A DNA stretch of 64,000 nucleotides from positions 62,001 through 126,000 of the forward strand of contig JABFSE010000008.1 of assembly GCA_013140765.1 (NCBI GenBank). Reading direction: 5' to 3'. Below, piece after piece: positions 40,678 through 52,556 of this stretch. The stretch comes from Sulfuriferula sp. GTDB taxonomy: Bacteria > Pseudomonadota > Gammaproteobacteria > Burkholderiales > Sulfuriferulaceae. A program made the position numbers and the translations under genes. The notes below the pieces were generated by a model that was not told where the DNA came from, made no database searches, and worked only from the letters and a program-made list of their open reading frames with translations. The number at the start of each line of letters is the position of its first letter. The stretch's first letter is position 1.

Positions 40678-43600
40678 TAGCCCTGTCGCGTCGCTGGCTG
40701 GCAATTAGTTTACGTTATCTGATATTGCCGTTACTGCTGGTTGTTATCTTATTACTAGCCAGTTTACGGTTATGGATATTGCCGCACCTAGACGATAGAC
40801 GGGAGGATATTGCCCGCATATTGAGCACCACCGCTGGGCAAAAAATCACCTTGGGTCAACTCACCGCCAGCTGGCAAGGCTGGCGACCTCAGTTACGCAT
40901 ACAGCAATTACGCGTTTACGATGCCGATAACCGCCCTGCGCTCCAGCTCATGGATGTCCACACATCACTGGCATGGAGTTCACTATTACGGGGCGAGTTA
41001 CGCCTTGCCAATTTAGCGGTGGATGATTTGATATTAAACATACACCGCACCACAGACGGCACAATTTACTTAGCAGGCATCAACCTCAATCGTGAAAACG
41101 ACAATAGCCAATTTACCGACTGGCTACTGAAACAAAGCAACATCAACATCAGCCACGCCACCCTAGCTTGGCAAGACGATGTACGCGCCGCACCATTGCT
41201 GCTCATCCGCGAAGTCAATTTAAGTTTGCAAAATAGCGGCAATAAGCACAAATTTCGCCTGACTGCCACGCCACCCAGCACCTTGGCGCAGCCTATCGTC
41301 GTAACAGGGCAACTCAGCGGCAATAGCCTAGCTAATTTGCCTGATTGGCAAGGGCAGTTCAATCTGGACTTGAAACAAGCTAATCTCGCCACCTGGCAAC
41401 CTTGGGTACGCTTGCCTATCGGCATTAACCGTGGCTTTGGCAATTTGCAACTGCAGCTACAAATTGCGCAAAAGCAAATCATCGCCATCACTGCCAACAC
41501 CGAACTGCAACAGCTCTCATTACAAGCGCAAACCGATTTGCCACGCCTTAACCTGCTCAATTTATCAGGACGCGTGCAATGGAAACGCCTAGGCGCGGCA
41601 CAGTCGTTAGATTTACGCCAAATCAGCTTACGCACCCAAGATTACGCCTATATCACCCCGTTCGATTTCTATCTACGCCATGCACCAGCAACCACAAGCA
41701 CGCCCGCCACCAACAAAATCACGGCAAACAATCTATGGCTACAATCGCTCACGCGCCTAGCCCCCTATATGCCACTAACACCGACGCAACGCGCCCAACT
41801 CAGCCTGCATCGCCCACAAGGTCGCTTACAAAAATTCAGCGCAAGCTGGCAAGGACAGCTTAATGCGCCCACGCAATATCAATTACAAGGGCAGTTTTAT
41901 CAACTAGGTCTCGTCGCCGATGCCGCTAACTCAGGGTTTAACCGTATTAGCGGGCAAATAAATGCCAATCAGGACACAGGCACGCTTACGCTCAATAGCC
42001 CAGGCGCACAATTCAATTTACCCGCTGTGTTATTTGAGCCCAACCTCAATTTAGACACCCTCACAGCGCAATTAACATGGCAGCAAAAAGCCGCGCGCTA
42101 CACCTTCAAGCTCACAGAAGCCAGCTTTGCCAACGCCGATTTAGCAGGCACGGCTTTTGGCGAATATCAATGGCAAGCAGGAAAACACGGCATCATTGAC
42201 CTCACAGGCGGGCTGTCTCGCGGCAACGGCAAGTTTATCTCGCGCTACATCCCGCTAGTAGCCAAACAGCCGACTTACAACTGGCTAAAAGATAACTTTC
42301 TAGGGGGACAAGCCAGTGATGTAAAATTTCGTCTCGCTGGCGACTTCACGCACTTTCCTTTCCATAATGATAAAAACGGCTTGCTCGATGTCATCCTTAA
42401 AGTCAAAAATGGTATATTGCGCCCAGCACCTGATTATCCAACCATCACCAACATCAACGCTAATTTGCACTTCGCAGGCACGCGTATGGAAATCAACGCC
42501 CAGCAAGGTGCGCTGTACGGCGCACAATTAGGCCGCGTGCAGGCGATTATCGCTGATTTATACGCACCTGATGAAATCCTCAATGTCACAGGTGTTGCCA
42601 ACGGCACGCTGAGCGATTTCATCAAATTCACCAACACCAGCCCCATCGCCCACACGCTAGACAATCTTACCGTAGGCGCAACCGCCACAGGTAATGCACA
42701 ATTACAATTAGCCTTAAACATTCCGCTACGTCACAGCATAGACACCACCGTCGCAGGCGTATTACGCTTCACCAACAACAACATCATCCCTGCATCACCG
42801 ATACCGCCGCTCACGGCAGTCACAGGCAAGCTCAACTTTACCCAAGCAGGCATTAACATCCCCGCGATGACATTACGCCTATTGGATGGCCCAGCCACAC
42901 TCACCGCGCAGACCAGCAATAACAGCACCCGCCTCAATCTCACAGGCACAATGAACGCCACAGGCTTGAGCCCTTACCTCGATGCCAATTTGCAAAAACG
43001 CATTACAGGCACTAGCGACTGGCAAGCCAGCCTACAACTCAATCGCGGCAAATTGGCTAGTAGCACATTCAACAGCGATTTGCTCGGTATGCGCATAGCG
43101 CTACCTGCCCCGTTACAAAAAGCTGCCAATCAAGTACAGAGCTTAAGCATCACTACTCAAGCGCAAACCAACAACACCCTCATCTCCGCCCGCTATGGCA
43201 AAGTAGCACAGGCATTATTACTCGATACACCTAACAATGGACACAATGAAATTACACGTGGGGCAATACGTTTTAATGGCGACGCAGTATTACCTGAGCA
43301 AGCAGGTATATGGGTAACAGGCAATTTAGCCCTAACTGATTTCGATGGCTGGATAGCACAGATGAATGACACTGCGAGCACTACGCCGCTGGCTATCGCA
43401 GGTATAGACATTACGCTAGACCAGCTCGATATTTTCAACCGCCGTTTTAACAACGTCAACATACGCGCCAAATCCAACACTAACAATTGGCGCACCAGCA
43501 TTAACAGCTCCGCCATGCAAGGCGATCTAACATGGACACCCAAACCGAATGCAACAGGGACACTGGATGCGAATTTCAAACGCCTGTATATTCCCAATGT

Positions 43601-44441
43601 CGCCGCTAATACTGCCACAATCAGCACCAGTGACGGCGAAAACTTACCCAGCATTAACCTCAATGTTGATGAGCTACAGCTAGGCGAGCGTACTTTAGGT
43701 AAATTAGAAGTGAATGCCAGCCCTGTCAGCGGCGGCTTGAATTTTGAACGCATACAACTCACGCACAAAGACAGCAAACTACGCATGTCCGCACGCTGGC
43801 GACCTAACAGCACGCCCGAAACAGACGCAAAAATTCATTTTGAAGTCTATGATATAGGGCAGTTTCTCAGCCGTTTTGACCATAACGACACCATTAAGCG
43901 CGGCACGGCGGTGATAGACGGGCAAGCCAACTGGAACGGTACGCCTATAGACATGACAGTCAAAACATTAGCAGGCAATTTCACACTGGTGGCTAAAAAC
44001 GGGCAATTTCTCAAAGCCGACCCAGGTGCAGCCAAACTACTGGGCGTACTTAGTTTGCAAGCATTACCACGCCGTATCGGGCTAGATTTTCGTGATGTAT
44101 TCAGCGGCGGCTTTGGTTTCGATGACATTACAGCCAATCTCAATTTGAATCGGGGCATTATTTACAGTAGCGATTTCAACATGCAAGGTCCCGCCGCTAC
44201 CGTCAAAATGGCTGGCTCAGTTGACCTGAATGCGCAAACACAACAACTACGTGCCGAAATTAACCCAAAATTAAGCGAAAGCGTCGCGCTTGCTAGTGGC
44301 TTGGTAGGCGGTCCCGTGGTAGGCTTAGGGGTATATGTGGCACAAAAGCTGTTCAAAGATCCTTTTGGGCAAGCAGTGAAATTCGAGTACTTGATTACAG
44401 GCGCATGGACAGACCCCGCCGTCACGAAAGTCAATCAATAA
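40674..44441 (+). CDS. yhdP: YhdP-family AsmA-like envelope protein
   Basis: A 1255-residue protein with one N-terminal membrane anchor (residues about 15-35) and a very long periplasmic part made of beta-rich AsmA-like repeats, ending in the DUF3971/AsmA_2 C-terminal region ([40 protein letters not shown]). YhdP, TamB and YdbH form bridges that carry phospholipids to the outer membrane in E. coli. Length is close to E. coli YhdP. The start overlaps acs by 4 bases, so its expression may be coupled to acs, an unusual pairing. Confidence 0.9.
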   Translation: MIALSRRWLAISLRYLILPLLLVVILLLASLRLWILPHLDDRREDIARILSTTAGQKITLGQLTASWQGWRPQLRIQQLRVYDADNRPALQLMDVHTSLAWSSLLRGELRLANLAVDDLILNIHRTTDGTIYLAGINLNRENDNSQFTDWLLKQSNINISHATLAWQDDVRAAPLLLIREVNLSLQNSGNKHKFRLTATPPSTLAQPIVVTGQLSGNSLANLPDWQGQFNLDLKQANLATWQPWVRLPIGINRGFGNLQLQLQIAQKQIIAITANTELQQLSLQAQTDLPRLNLLNLSGRVQWKRLGAAQSLDLRQISLRTQDYAYITPFDFYLRHAPATTSTPATNKITANNLWLQSLTRLAPYMPLTPTQRAQLSLHRPQGRLQKFSASWQGQLNAPTQYQLQGQFYQLGLVADAANSGFNRISGQINANQDTGTLTLNSPGAQFNLPAVLFEPNLNLDTLTAQLTWQQKAARYTFKLTEASFANADLAGTAFGEYQWQAGKHGIIDLTGGLSRGNGKFISRYIPLVAKQPTYNWLKDNFLGGQASDVKFRLAGDFTHFPFHNDKNGLLDVILKVKNGILRPAPDYPTITNINANLHFAGTRMEINAQQGALYGAQLGRVQAIIADLYAPDEILNVTGVANGTLSDFIKFTNTSPIAHTLDNLTVGATATGNAQLQLALNIPLRHSIDTTVAGVLRFTNNNIIPASPIPPLTAVTGKLNFTQAGINIPAMTLRLLDGPATLTAQTSNNSTRLNLTGTMNATGLSPYLDANLQKRITGTSDWQASLQLNRGKLASSTFNSDLLGMRIALPAPLQKAANQVQSLSITTQAQTNNTLISARYGKVAQALLLDTPNNGHNEITRGAIRFNGDAVLPEQAGIWVTGNLALTDFDGWIAQMNDTASTTPLAIAGIDITLDQLDIFNRRFNNVNIRAKSNTNNWRTSINSSAMQGDLTWTPKPNATGTLDANFKRLYIPNVAANTATISTSDGENLPSINLNVDELQLGERTLGKLEVNASPVSGGLNFERIQLTHKDSKLRMSARWRPNSTPETDAKIHFEVYDIGQFLSRFDHNDTIKRGTAVIDGQANWNGTPIDMTVKTLAGNFTLVAKNGQFLKADPGAAKLLGVLSLQALPRRIGLDFRDVFSGGFGFDDITANLNLNRGIIYSSDFNMQGPAATVKMAGSVDLNAQTQQLRAEINPKLSESVALASGLVGGPVVGLGVYVAQKLFKDPFGQAVKFEYLITGAWTDPAVTKVNQ

Positions 44442-44444
44442 ATC

Positions 44445-44762
44445 ATGATGATACGCACACTATACTTACTGACACTACTAACACCCTGCACCGCATTAGC
44501 GCAGTCTTGCGTGATTGACGATGGAATATGGTTACAACCACGCACAGGCATGGTCATCCGCAACAGCAACATCGCCCCCTGTGTTGCAGAAGTTTTCACA
44601 GGTGATAAAATGAAAATCATCTACACAGACACCGACGAAACCAGTATCCAAGCAAATGAATTACGCCAATGGCTATTAGCACTCGGTTTACCCGCAACAC
44701 GTATCACCTTAGATAAAACAACCACAACAGCACCTATCCGCTTGGAGACTTACCATGAATAA
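44445..44762 (+). CDS. Small secreted hypothetical protein
   Basis: A 105-residue protein with a signal peptide (MMIRTLYLLTLLTPCTALAQ, likely cleavage after ALA). The mature part has two cysteines (SCVIDD, APCVAE) that may pair. The C-terminal part ANELRQWLLALGLPATRITL resembles the end of OmpA-like domains, in which short helices precede a strand, but it is too short for a full domain. It sits 3 bases after yhdP and overlaps the nitrilase start by 8 bases, so it belongs to one transcript. The function is not known. Confidence 0.65.
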   Translation: MMIRTLYLLTLLTPCTALAQSCVIDDGIWLQPRTGMVIRNSNIAPCVAEVFTGDKMKIIYTDTDETSIQANELRQWLLALGLPATRITLDKTTTTAPIRLETYHE

Positions 44763-45663
44763 AAATAATCCATCCAGCTTCGCGACCTCGAAAACCAGCA
44801 AGAAAACAGCACCCAGCGGCATTATCCGTGCCGCCGCCATACAAATGGCTTCTGGTCCTAATGTTGCCGCCAATTTAGCCGAAGCCGAACGACTCATCGC
44901 ATCCGCTGTCGCGCAAGGGGCAAAATTAGTCGCGCTACCTGAATACTTCGCCATCATGGGCTTAAAAGATACCGATAAATTAGCCGTTAAAGAAAGCGAA
45001 GGCAAAGGTCCCATACAAGCCTTTTTGTCACGTATGGCAAAACAGCACAAAATATGGCTAGTCGGCGGCTCTATTCCCTTGGCTTGCGACAACATCAACA
45101 AAGTGCGTAATAGTTGCCTAGTCTATGACGACAAAGGCAAACAAGTTGCCCGTTACGACAAAATCCACCTGTTTGGTCTGGATTTAGGTGCGGAACATTA
45201 TCAAGAAGAAAACACCATAGAATCAGGTGATGAAATCGTCGTGTTTGACACCCCATTTGGTCGAGTAGGCTTATCCATTTGTTATGACTTGCGCTTCCCT
45301 GAGCTCTATCGTGCTATGCCTAATGTGGATATTATTATCGTCCCATCCGCTTTTACTGCCACCACAGGCAAAGCCCATTTTGAAACATTGATACGCGCTC
45401 GCGCCATCGAAAATCTAGCTTATATTATTGCACCTGCGCAAGGTGGTTATCACTTATCAGGGCGCGAAACGCATGGCGACTCCATGGTGGTTGACCCTTG
45501 GGGTGTCGTGCTGGACAGACTACCGCGTGGTTCGGGTGTCGTCGTCGCCAACATCAATGCCGATTACCAAAACAGCCTACGCACCAGTCTGCCTGCGCTC
45601 AAACACCGCACCTTGGACTGTTCCCGCTTAAAAATCAAACTCACTGACAAGGCAACAACATGA
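44755..45663 (+). CDS. Carbon-nitrogen hydrolase (Nit1/NitFhit-like amidase)
   Basis: A 302-residue nitrilase-superfamily amidase with the catalytic triad Glu ([10 protein letters not shown]), Lys (YDKIHLFG) and Cys ([15 protein letters not shown]). The nearest type is the Nit branch, probably a deaminated glutathione amidase. A 20-residue Lys/Ser-rich N-terminal extension precedes the domain; translation could instead start later. It overlaps tldD by 4 bases (ATGA). The yhdP-nitrilase-tldD order is common in beta- and gammaproteobacteria. Confidence 0.9.
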   Translation: MNKNNPSSFATSKTSKKTAPSGIIRAAAIQMASGPNVAANLAEAERLIASAVAQGAKLVALPEYFAIMGLKDTDKLAVKESEGKGPIQAFLSRMAKQHKIWLVGGSIPLACDNINKVRNSCLVYDDKGKQVARYDKIHLFGLDLGAEHYQEENTIESGDEIVVFDTPFGRVGLSICYDLRFPELYRAMPNVDIIIVPSAFTATTGKAHFETLIRARAIENLAYIIAPAQGGYHLSGRETHGDSMVVDPWGVVLDRLPRGSGVVVANINADYQNSLRTSLPALKHRTLDCSRLKIKLTDKATT

Positions 45664-47129
45664 GCACGCAAACAGGCATTTACATCCCCAGTGCCGACAC
45701 TTTATTCCAAACCGCGCACGAAACGCTGTTTGTGCCTAACAATCTGGAAATCAGCAAGCTCGATAGCGTATTCGGTCGGCTCATGGATCACCATCTTGAT
45801 TACGCGGATTTGTATTTTCAATACACCCGTTCCGAGGGCTGGAGTTTGGAAGAAGGACAAGTAAAATCAGGCAGTTTCAACATTGAACAAGGTGTAGGCG
45901 TGCGTGCGGTATCGGGCGAAAAAACCGCTTTTGCCTATTCTGACGACATCAGCCATGCCGCCTTAATCGCCGCCAGCGACGCAACGCGCGCGATCGCCAA
46001 AAGCGGCGGCAGTCATCAACATCACGCGCTAGTGCGTAAAAACGAACGCGAACTCTATCAACCACTAGACCCACTCACCAGTCTGAAAGATGCTGATAAA
46101 GTCGCACTATTAGAAAAACTGGAAAACTACGCTCGCGCCGCTGACCCGCGTGTCACCCAAGTCATGGCCAGCCTCGCGGCTGAATACGACGTGATTTTTG
46201 TCGCCCGTTCTGACGGTCACCAAGCCGCCGATGTACGTCCGCTGGTACGCCTATCGTTACAAGTTATCACCGAGCAAGATGGTCGCCGCGAACAAGGCTC
46301 TGCGGGCGGCGGCGGGCGTTTCAGCTATGAATACTTCACCGATGCAGTGCTTAAAAACTACGCTGAATTAGCCGTACATCAAGCCCTCACTAATCTATCT
46401 GCCAAACCCGCCCCCGCAGGCACAATGACAGTGGTACTCGGCGCAGGCTGGCCTGGCATTTTATTGCACGAAGCTATCGGGCACGGCTTAGAAGGCGACT
46501 TCAATCGCAAAGGTAGCTCCGCATTCAGCGGGCGTATAGGCGAGCGCGTCGCGGCAACAGGCGTAACCGTGGTGGATGACGGCACGATAGCGAACCGTCG
46601 CGGCTCGCTCAATATCGACGACGAAGGCAACCCTACCCAATGCACCACGCTGATAGAAAACGGCATCCTCAAAGGCTACATGCAGGACACACTCAACGCC
46701 CGCCTGATGGGCGTATCGGTCACGGGCAATGCTCGCCGTGAATCGTTTGCACACATTCCTATGCCGCGCATGACTAACACCTACATGCTCAATGGCGACA
46801 AAGACCCCAAAGAAATCATCGCTTCAGTCAAACACGGGCTGTACGCAGCTAATTTTGGTGGCGGGCAAGTTGACATCACCAGCGGCAAGTTCGTCTTCTC
46901 CGCCGCTGAAGCCTACATGATAGAAAACGGCAAAATCACCTACCCCGTCAAAGGCGCAACCTTAATCGGCAACGGCCCTGATGTATTAACGCGCGTATCC
47001 ATGATAGGTAACGACATGGCACTCGACTCAGGTGTAGGCACTTGCGGCAAGGAAGGGCAAAGCGTACCCGTGGGCGTAGGTCAGCCAACTTTACGCATAG
47101 ACGGGCTGACCGTTGGCGGTACAAGTTAA
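45660..47129 (+). CDS. tldD: Metalloprotease TldD
   Basis: A 489-residue TldD of normal length. The zinc motif [16 protein letters not shown] lies near residue 272, and further family motifs are [35 protein letters not shown] and [20 protein letters not shown]. TldD with TldE degrades unfolded peptides, matures microcin B17 and processes CcdA in E. coli. The partner gene tldE/pmbA is not in the window. A GCGCGGC/GCCGCGC hairpin follows at 47144-47165 without a T-run. Confidence 0.94.
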   Translation: MSTQTGIYIPSADTLFQTAHETLFVPNNLEISKLDSVFGRLMDHHLDYADLYFQYTRSEGWSLEEGQVKSGSFNIEQGVGVRAVSGEKTAFAYSDDISHAALIAASDATRAIAKSGGSHQHHALVRKNERELYQPLDPLTSLKDADKVALLEKLENYARAADPRVTQVMASLAAEYDVIFVARSDGHQAADVRPLVRLSLQVITEQDGRREQGSAGGGGRFSYEYFTDAVLKNYAELAVHQALTNLSAKPAPAGTMTVVLGAGWPGILLHEAIGHGLEGDFNRKGSSAFSGRIGERVAATGVTVVDDGTIANRRGSLNIDDEGNPTQCTTLIENGILKGYMQDTLNARLMGVSVTGNARRESFAHIPMPRMTNTYMLNGDKDPKEIIASVKHGLYAANFGGGQVDITSGKFVFSAAEAYMIENGKITYPVKGATLIGNGPDVLTRVSMIGNDMALDSGVGTCGKEGQSVPVGVGQPTLRIDGLTVGGTS

Positions 47130-47216
47130 ACAACGGCAATATAGCGCGGCAGGACAAAGCCGCGCAACTGCTTTCACCACCCATATTTTCAACACTCACT
47201 TAATACAAACACCACC

Positions 47217-48611
47217 ATGATACGCACACGATTCGCACCCAGTCCCACAGGCTACTTACACATAGGCGGCGCACGCACTGCCTTATTCTCGTACGCTTTT
47301 GCCCGCCACCACCAAGGCACGTTCGTGCTACGCATAGAAGACACCGATTTAGAACGCTCCACACCCGAGTCCGTCGATGCCATACTGCAAGGCATGAGCT
47401 GGCTTAACCTAGATTATGACGAAGGTCCGTTCTATCAAATGCAACGTATGCCACGTTACAAAGAAGTATTAGCACAGCTCATAGACGCAGGTCACGCCTA
47501 TTATTGCTACGCCAGCAAAGATGAAGTCGAAATAATGCGCGAGCAACAACGTGCGGCAGGCTTAAAACCGCGCTATGACGGACGCTGGCGACCAGAGGCG
47601 GGCAAAGTTTTACCGCAAATCCCTGCTGATATTCAACCAGTAGTACGCTTCAAAAACCCGACCGAGGGCAGCGTCGCATGGCATGACGTAGTCAAAGGCA
47701 TCATAGAAATCAGCAACGCTGAATTGGACGACTTAATCATCGCCCGTCCCGATGGCACGCCCACTTACAACTTCTGCGTCGTTGTCGATGACTGGGATAT
47801 GAATATCACTCACGTTATCCGTGGCGACGACCATGTCAACAACACCCCGCGCCAAATCAACATCCTCAAAGCCTTAGGCGCAACCTTGCCGCAATACGGG
47901 CATGTGCCGATGATACTAGGCGCAGACGGCGAACGCTTGTCCAAACGCCACGGTGCTGTTGGTGTCATGCAGTATTTAGATGAAGGCTTCCTACCCGAAG
48001 CCCTCATCAACTATTTGGCGCGCCTAGGCTGGGCGCATGGCGACGAAGAAATTTTTAGCATGGCGCAATTCATAGCGTGGTTCAACCTCGAATCCATCAG
48101 CCGCTCCCCCGCTAAATTCAATCCCGAAAAACTACGCTGGGTAAATCAGCAATATATCAAAGCCGCAGACAACGACAGATTAGCCGATTTAGTGCGCCCA
48201 TTCATGGAAAAACAAATCGGCCCGCTCGCCGCCAGCCCAGCTTTAGCCGAAGTCATGCAATTGCTCAAAGACCGTGCCAGCACACTCATAGAACTCGCTG
48301 ACGCGGCAAAACTGTTCTACCAATACACCACGCCCGATGCTGAGTTATTAGCACTACACCTCACACCAGAAGCACATCAGGCATTACAACAACTCACGCA
48401 ACAATTAACCGAAATAGACTGGCACAAAGAAGCCATCCACGACGCAGTAAAAGCCTGCGTGACCGCATCAGGCTTAAAAATGCCCAAAATCGCCATGCCC
48501 CTACGCGTCATCGTCGCAGGCGTAACGCAAACCCCCAGCATAGACGCAACCTTATTACTGATAGGGCGTGAAACTGTGTTGGCAAGGTTGCAGGGGATAT
48601 TAGGGGCTTGA
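47217..48611 (+). CDS. gltX: Glutamyl-tRNA synthetase
   Basis: A 464-residue class I synthetase: [20 protein letters not shown] holds the HIGH motif and [20 protein letters not shown] the KMSKR equivalent. The C-terminal anticodon-binding region is helical and of normal length. It charges tRNA-Glu. The catalytic core includes [20 protein letters not shown]. It has its own leader of 87 bases after tldD and is followed by a repeat cluster. Confidence 0.96.
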   Translation: MIRTRFAPSPTGYLHIGGARTALFSYAFARHHQGTFVLRIEDTDLERSTPESVDAILQGMSWLNLDYDEGPFYQMQRMPRYKEVLAQLIDAGHAYYCYASKDEVEIMREQQRAAGLKPRYDGRWRPEAGKVLPQIPADIQPVVRFKNPTEGSVAWHDVVKGIIEISNAELDDLIIARPDGTPTYNFCVVVDDWDMNITHVIRGDDHVNNTPRQINILKALGATLPQYGHVPMILGADGERLSKRHGAVGVMQYLDEGFLPEALINYLARLGWAHGDEEIFSMAQFIAWFNLESISRSPAKFNPEKLRWVNQQYIKAADNDRLADLVRPFMEKQIGPLAASPALAEVMQLLKDRASTLIELADAAKLFYQYTTPDAELLALHLTPEAHQALQQLTQQLTEIDWHKEAIHDAVKACVTASGLKMPKIAMPLRVIVAGVTQTPSIDATLLLIGRETVLARLQGILGA

Positions 48612-48857
48612 TTGTCGAATAGTCTAGGGCTGTTTTTTTGACCCGCTAAGCATGACGCGTGATTTCGAAAGCATTGGTGTCAAGTCTTGGAAAGCATTGG
48701 TGTCAAGTCTTGCAATCCAACATTTACCCCAATTTAACACTAGGTATACGCGCTTGAAGAGTCGGGTGTCTAGGGTCTAGGGTCTAGGGTCGTAGGGTCG
48801 GGTGTCAGGTCTTGCAATCATACATTTTCAGCGTATTTAAGATGGTATGAACACAAT
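48612..48857. repeat. Repeat cluster: 23-bp tandem, TCTAGGG heptamers and a distal copy
   Basis: A 23-base unit AAAGCATTGGTGTCAAGTCT(TGG) occurs twice in tandem (48668-48690, 48691-48713). A related sequence GGGTGTCAGGTCTTGCAATC lies at about 48800-48819. Between them TCTAGGG is repeated three times exactly (48769-48789), followed by TCGTAGGG and TCGGGTG, giving a 7-base telomere-like array. No gene is present. The GTGTCARGTCTTGCAAT core resembles a REP family, different from the GTTAGAACTGACCCC one. Confidence 0.7.
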
Positions 48858-48885
48858 AAAAAACGGCGGTCATAGCCGCCGTTTT
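48858..48885 (-). terminator. Terminator of the prfB-lysS transcript
   Basis: AAAACGGCGG (48860-48869) and CCGCCGTTTT (48876-48885) form a perfect 10-bp stem with a 6-base loop, directly after the lysS stop at 48887. On the minus strand the stem is followed by a run of T (complement of 48858-48863). The flanks could also end transcripts from the left. Confidence 0.92.
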
Positions 48886-48886
48886 G

Positions 48887-50383
48887 TTATACCAAGCGCA
48901 TCTGCGGAAATAACACTACATCTCTAATACTTGCGCTGTCGGTGAGTAACATGACCAGCCTGTCGATACCGATACCACAGCCACCTGCGGGCGGCATACC
49001 GTATTCCAGCGCACGGATATAGTCTGCGTCGTAGTGCATCGCCTCTTCGTCGCCTGCTTCTTTTTGTGCGACTTGTTCCATGAAGCGTGCGGCTTGGTCT
49101 TCGGCATCGTTTAACTCAGAAAAGCCATTGGCTAATTCACGCCCTACCATGAACAGTTCAAAGCGTTCGGTAATCTCGGGGTTGGTGTCAGAGCGACGCG
49201 CTAACGGCGACACTTCGGCTGGGTAGTCGATGATGAAAGTCGGCTGTATCAGCAAGGTTTCTGTGGTTTCCTCAAAGAAGCTCAGTTGCAAACCGCCTAA
49301 ACCGTCAGTGGTGCGGTATTTGCCTTTGTGGGTTTCAAACCAGTTAATGAGCCAATCTCTATCGTTCAACTGTGCGTCAGTGTATTCAGGGTGATATTTC
49401 TGGATAGACTTAACAATAGTCAAGCGGTCAAACGGCTTGCCTAAATCGACTATCGTACCGTTATAGCTCACCTGCTCGCTCCCCGTTGCCACGCGCGCCG
49501 CTTCGCGTAACAAGGATTCGGTAAAGTCCATCAAATAACGGTAATCACGATACGCTTCGTAGAATTCCATCATGGTGAACTCAGGATTATGCCGTGTCGA
49601 TAAGCCTTCGTTACGGAAATTACGATTGATTTCAAATACCTTTTCCATACCGCCGACAACCAGACGCTTCAAGTACAGCTCAGGTGCGATGCGTAAAAAC
49701 AGCTCCATATCCAGCGCATTATGATGGGTTTTGAATGGCTTTGCCGCCGCGCCGCCTGGGATGGGGTGCATCATCGGCGTTTCCACTTCTAAAAAACCAT
49801 GCGCTATCATGAACTGGCGTATCGCCTGCACGATTTTAGATCGGGTCAAAAACACATTGCGCGAGTCATCGTTAGTCATTAAATCCACATAACGCTGGCG
49901 ATATTTTTGCTCTTGGTCAGTTAAACCGTGGAATTTTTCAGGCAATGGGCGTAGCGATTTGGTAATCAAACGCACGCTATGTGCTTGCACCGTCAGCTCA
50001 CCTGTTTTGGTTCTGAACAACGTACCCGTTGCCGCCACGATGTCGCCCAAATCCCAGTGTTTGAACGCGCTATGCACGTCTTCGCCGACGTTATCGTTGC
50101 TAACGTAAATCTGCAATTGTCCGCTCATGTCCTGCAAAGTGGCAAAGCTGGCTTTACCCATGACCCGTTTTAACATCATGCGCCCTGCGAATTGCACTTG
50201 AACCTGCTCGGCGACCAGCATTTCCTTATCGTGCGCGGCATATTGGCTATGAATATCGCCCGCGTAATCCTTACGCTCAAAATCATTCGGAAAAGCCACG
50301 CCCGCCGCACGCAATGCGGTTAGTTTAGCGCGACGTTCAGCGATCAGTTGGTTTTCGTCTTGTGCTTGTATCATCTCGGTCAT
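48887..50383 (-). CDS. lysS: Lysyl-tRNA synthetase (class II)
   Basis: A 498-residue class II synthetase. An OB-fold anticodon domain ([20 protein letters not shown]) comes first, then the catalytic motifs [40 protein letters not shown] (motif 2) and [13 protein letters not shown] (motif 3). The ATG at 50383 lies 2 bases after the prfB stop (TGA-GC-ATG) and is preferred to the in-frame TTG at 50389. The prfB-lysS pairing is conserved in proteobacteria. Confidence 0.96.
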   Translation of the reverse strand: MTEMIQAQDENQLIAERRAKLTALRAAGVAFPNDFERKDYAGDIHSQYAAHDKEMLVAEQVQVQFAGRMMLKRVMGKASFATLQDMSGQLQIYVSNDNVGEDVHSAFKHWDLGDIVAATGTLFRTKTGELTVQAHSVRLITKSLRPLPEKFHGLTDQEQKYRQRYVDLMTNDDSRNVFLTRSKIVQAIRQFMIAHGFLEVETPMMHPIPGGAAAKPFKTHHNALDMELFLRIAPELYLKRLVVGGMEKVFEINRNFRNEGLSTRHNPEFTMMEFYEAYRDYRYLMDFTESLLREAARVATGSEQVSYNGTIVDLGKPFDRLTIVKSIQKYHPEYTDAQLNDRDWLINWFETHKGKYRTTDGLGGLQLSFFEETTETLLIQPTFIIDYPAEVSPLARRSDTNPEITERFELFMVGRELANGFSELNDAEDQAARFMEQVAQKEAGDEEAMHYDADYIRALEYGMPPAGGCGIGIDRLVMLLTDSASIRDVVLFPQMRLV

Positions 50384-50385
50384 GC

Positions 50386-51490
50386 TCAAACCCCTTGTTT
50401 CAAACTAGCTATAATAAATTCATCCAAATCGCCATCGAGGACTTTTTGGGTATTGGATATTTCCACACTGGTGCGCAAATCTTTAATGCGTGACTGATCC
50501 AGCACATATGAGCGGATCTGATGCCCCCAACCTACGTCGGATTTGCCTGCTTCCAGCTTATCCTGTTCCGCCTGGCGTTTGCGCAACTCGGCTTCGTACA
50601 TACGCGATTTCAACATAGACATGGCTTCGGCACGGTTTTTATGTTGCGACCTATCGTTCTGGCACTGCACCACGATACCCGTGGGAATATGCGTAATCCG
50701 CACCGCAGAATCGGTTTTGTTAATGTGCTGACCACCCGCACCGCTGGCGCGATAAGTATCCACGCGCAAATCGGCAGGGTTAATATCAACCTCTATGGAA
50801 TCATCAACTTCAGGATAAACGAACACGCTGGCAAACGAAGTATGGCGACCGCCAGACGAATCAAACGGCGACTTGCGCACTAGGCGATGCACACCCGTTT
50901 CAGTGCGCAAAAAACCGTAAGCGTATTCGCCATCGACCTTGATACTTGCCGATTTCACCCCAGCCACGTCGCCATCGGACACCTCCAACACCTCAGGCTT
51001 AAAACCCTTGCGCTCGCAATAACGCAGATATTGACGCAACAGCATCGAAGCCCAATCGCACGCTTCCGTGCCACCTGCACCTGATTGAATGTCGATAAAG
51101 CAGTTGTTCGGGTCCATCGGGTTAGCGAACATGCGGCGAAATTCCATGCCTTCGACCGTACTCGCCAGTGCCACAACATCGGCCTCTACGGCTTCCAGCG
51201 TCTCATCGTCATTTTCTTCACGCGCCATATCAAATAAATCACGCCCATCACGCAAACCCAGCGTCAAATTCTGTATGGTCAACACCACATTTTCCAGCGA
51301 CTTTTTCTCGCGCCCCAGCTCCTGCGCACGCTTAGGGTCATTCCAGATGGCGGGGTCTTCAGCCAGTACATTAACTTCTTCTAAACGATTAGATTTAGTA
51401 TCGAAGTCAAAGATACCTCCGAAGTTCGACGGTACGTTGGGCTAAATCGGTGAGTGAGGTATCTATAAGGTTAAGGCGTTCAGCATCCAT
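50386..51490 (-). CDS. prfB: Peptide chain release factor 2 with programmed +1 frameshift
   Basis: RF2 of 367 residues made by joining two frames. The first 27 codons from the ATG at 51490 end at an in-frame TGA; a +1 shift at CTT-TGA-C continues into the second frame, which runs to 50386. The body has the stop-recognition tripeptide SPF ([11 protein letters not shown]) and the catalytic GGQ loop ([13 protein letters not shown]). RF2 reads UGA and UAA, and the frameshift autoregulates its amount. Annotations that start at 51288 would miss the N-terminal 67 residues. Confidence 0.96.
51405..51420 (-). promoter_or_regulatory. prfB programmed frameshift site
   Basis: On the minus strand GGAGG (complement of 51416-51420), a short spacer, then TAT-CTT-TGA-C with the TGA at 51409-51407. 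This is the classic RF2 site: an internal Shine-Dalgarno-like sequence pushes the ribosome when RF2 is scarce at the TGA. Spacer length and the slippery CTT codon match other bacteria. Confidence 0.95.
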
Positions 51491-51641
51491 AATGTCAACA
51501 AGCTAGGTGTAAAACCGTAGATTATAACATCCACATCACAGCTAAAATGCGGGCTTCGACTACGCACTCACGCAAAATCATAAAAAACCTTGTGAAAACC
51601 ACCTCAACCACAGCAGTTTATTTACCAGCAAACACCTAAAA

Positions 51642-52481
51642 CTACCGCAACTGTCCATCTTGCTGAAAAAACTCTTGCGTCATGAAGTCTTCTAACCCTG
51701 CGTTGTCAACTGGGCGGGCTGATAGGGTGACGACGCGGTGTAGGCGTTGTGAATCCCATTGAAAATCGCCTTTATAGTAACGCCGTATTAGCTCTATCAT
51801 TTTGCGCACGATGGCGTGTTCTATGTCGGCGTTGTTGGCTTTTTCGACGGCGATGACTTCGCGGCGTGCGTTGCTGTAATCGTTCGTCCAGCCTCGGAAC
51901 GAAAATTCAGCGGTGTAGCTGTCCATGCGTAATATCCTGAATATGCCGTTTGTGCCACCTGATTTCAGGTTGCGTTTAATGATGTCGTCGCGTGTTTGCT
52001 CGGCACTCGGCGCGGGGGTGCTATCTGCGCCCCCAGCAGCAATGCGTTGCGCGGCAATGTAGGATTGCATATCGGGGAAATCAGCGGGATTAAGTTTAGT
52101 GGGCGCAGGGGTTTTACTAGTAGGCAATGGTGTTTGCGGCACGACAAAGCTAGGGTTGGCCTGCTTGCTGGCTATCACGGCACGCGGGGTGGATTTTACT
52201 GGCGGACGCGGCTGTGAATGTGAGGCTAGTTTGGGCTTAATGCTATCGGTTTTAGGCTTGGGGCGAGGTGCTTCGGGGGCTGACATTTCTACCGTTAAAG
52301 GCGATTGCCCGCCTTGCACGCCGCTGACGGCGGATTGCGGTGGCAGTGCGGGCAAAAAGAATAACACGCCCAAATGCACTAATAGCGAGACAATAGCCGC
52401 GACCAGCACGCTACGCCGCACGCGCAATTCTAAATAAGCGCGGCGCGGGGATACGACAGGTGAACGAAACGGATTACTCAT
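51642..52481 (-). CDS. TonB-like anchored periplasmic protein of unknown function
   Basis: A 279-residue protein: cytoplasmic basic start, one membrane helix at about residues 27-46 (VLVAAIVSLLVHLGVLFFLP), then a Pro/Lys-rich linker (residues 65-140) as in TonB or TolA, and a C-terminal folded domain from about 170 (GIFRILRMDSYTAEFSFRGW, then AIVRKMIELIRRYYKGDF). The C-terminal domain is not the TonB CTD, and I do not recognise the family. The architecture suggests a link between the inner membrane and a periplasmic partner. It lies alone between prfB and the zinc-finger gene. Confidence 0.7.
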   Translation of the reverse strand: MSNPFRSPVVSPRRAYLELRVRRSVLVAAIVSLLVHLGVLFFLPALPPQSAVSGVQGGQSPLTVEMSAPEAPRPKPKTDSIKPKLASHSQPRPPVKSTPRAVIASKQANPSFVVPQTPLPTSKTPAPTKLNPADFPDMQSYIAAQRIAAGGADSTPAPSAEQTRDDIIKRNLKSGGTNGIFRILRMDSYTAEFSFRGWTNDYSNARREVIAVEKANNADIEHAIVRKMIELIRRYYKGDFQWDSQRLHRVVTLSARPVDNAGLEDFMTQEFFQQDGQLR

Positions 52482-52506
52482 GCGACATTATGTGTGTATT
52501 TTTCAT

Positions 52507-52534
52507 AAAAAATGGACACCTTGCGATGTCCATT
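52507..52534 (-). terminator. Terminator after ilvE and the zinc-finger gene
   Basis: AATGGACA (52511-52518) and TGTCCATT (52527-52534) form a perfect 8-bp stem with an 8-base loop. On the minus strand it is followed by a run of T (complement of 52507-52512). It lies 22 bases after the zinc-finger gene stop and before the next gene's start region. Confidence 0.85.
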
Positions 52535-52556
52535 GGTTCAGCCTATCTCATCTAAT

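Noticed and set aside
44649-44760. OmpA domain in the small secreted protein
   Set aside because: Only about 30 residues resemble the end of OmpA-like domains; too short to call.
47144-47165. GCGCGGC/GCCGCGC hairpin after tldD as a terminator
   Set aside because: Strong stem but no T-run follows; kept only as a remark under tldD.
48769-48797. TCTAGGG array as a telomere or CRISPR-like structure
   Set aside because: Units are 7 bases without spacers; a linear chromosome end is not expected inside a gene-dense region.
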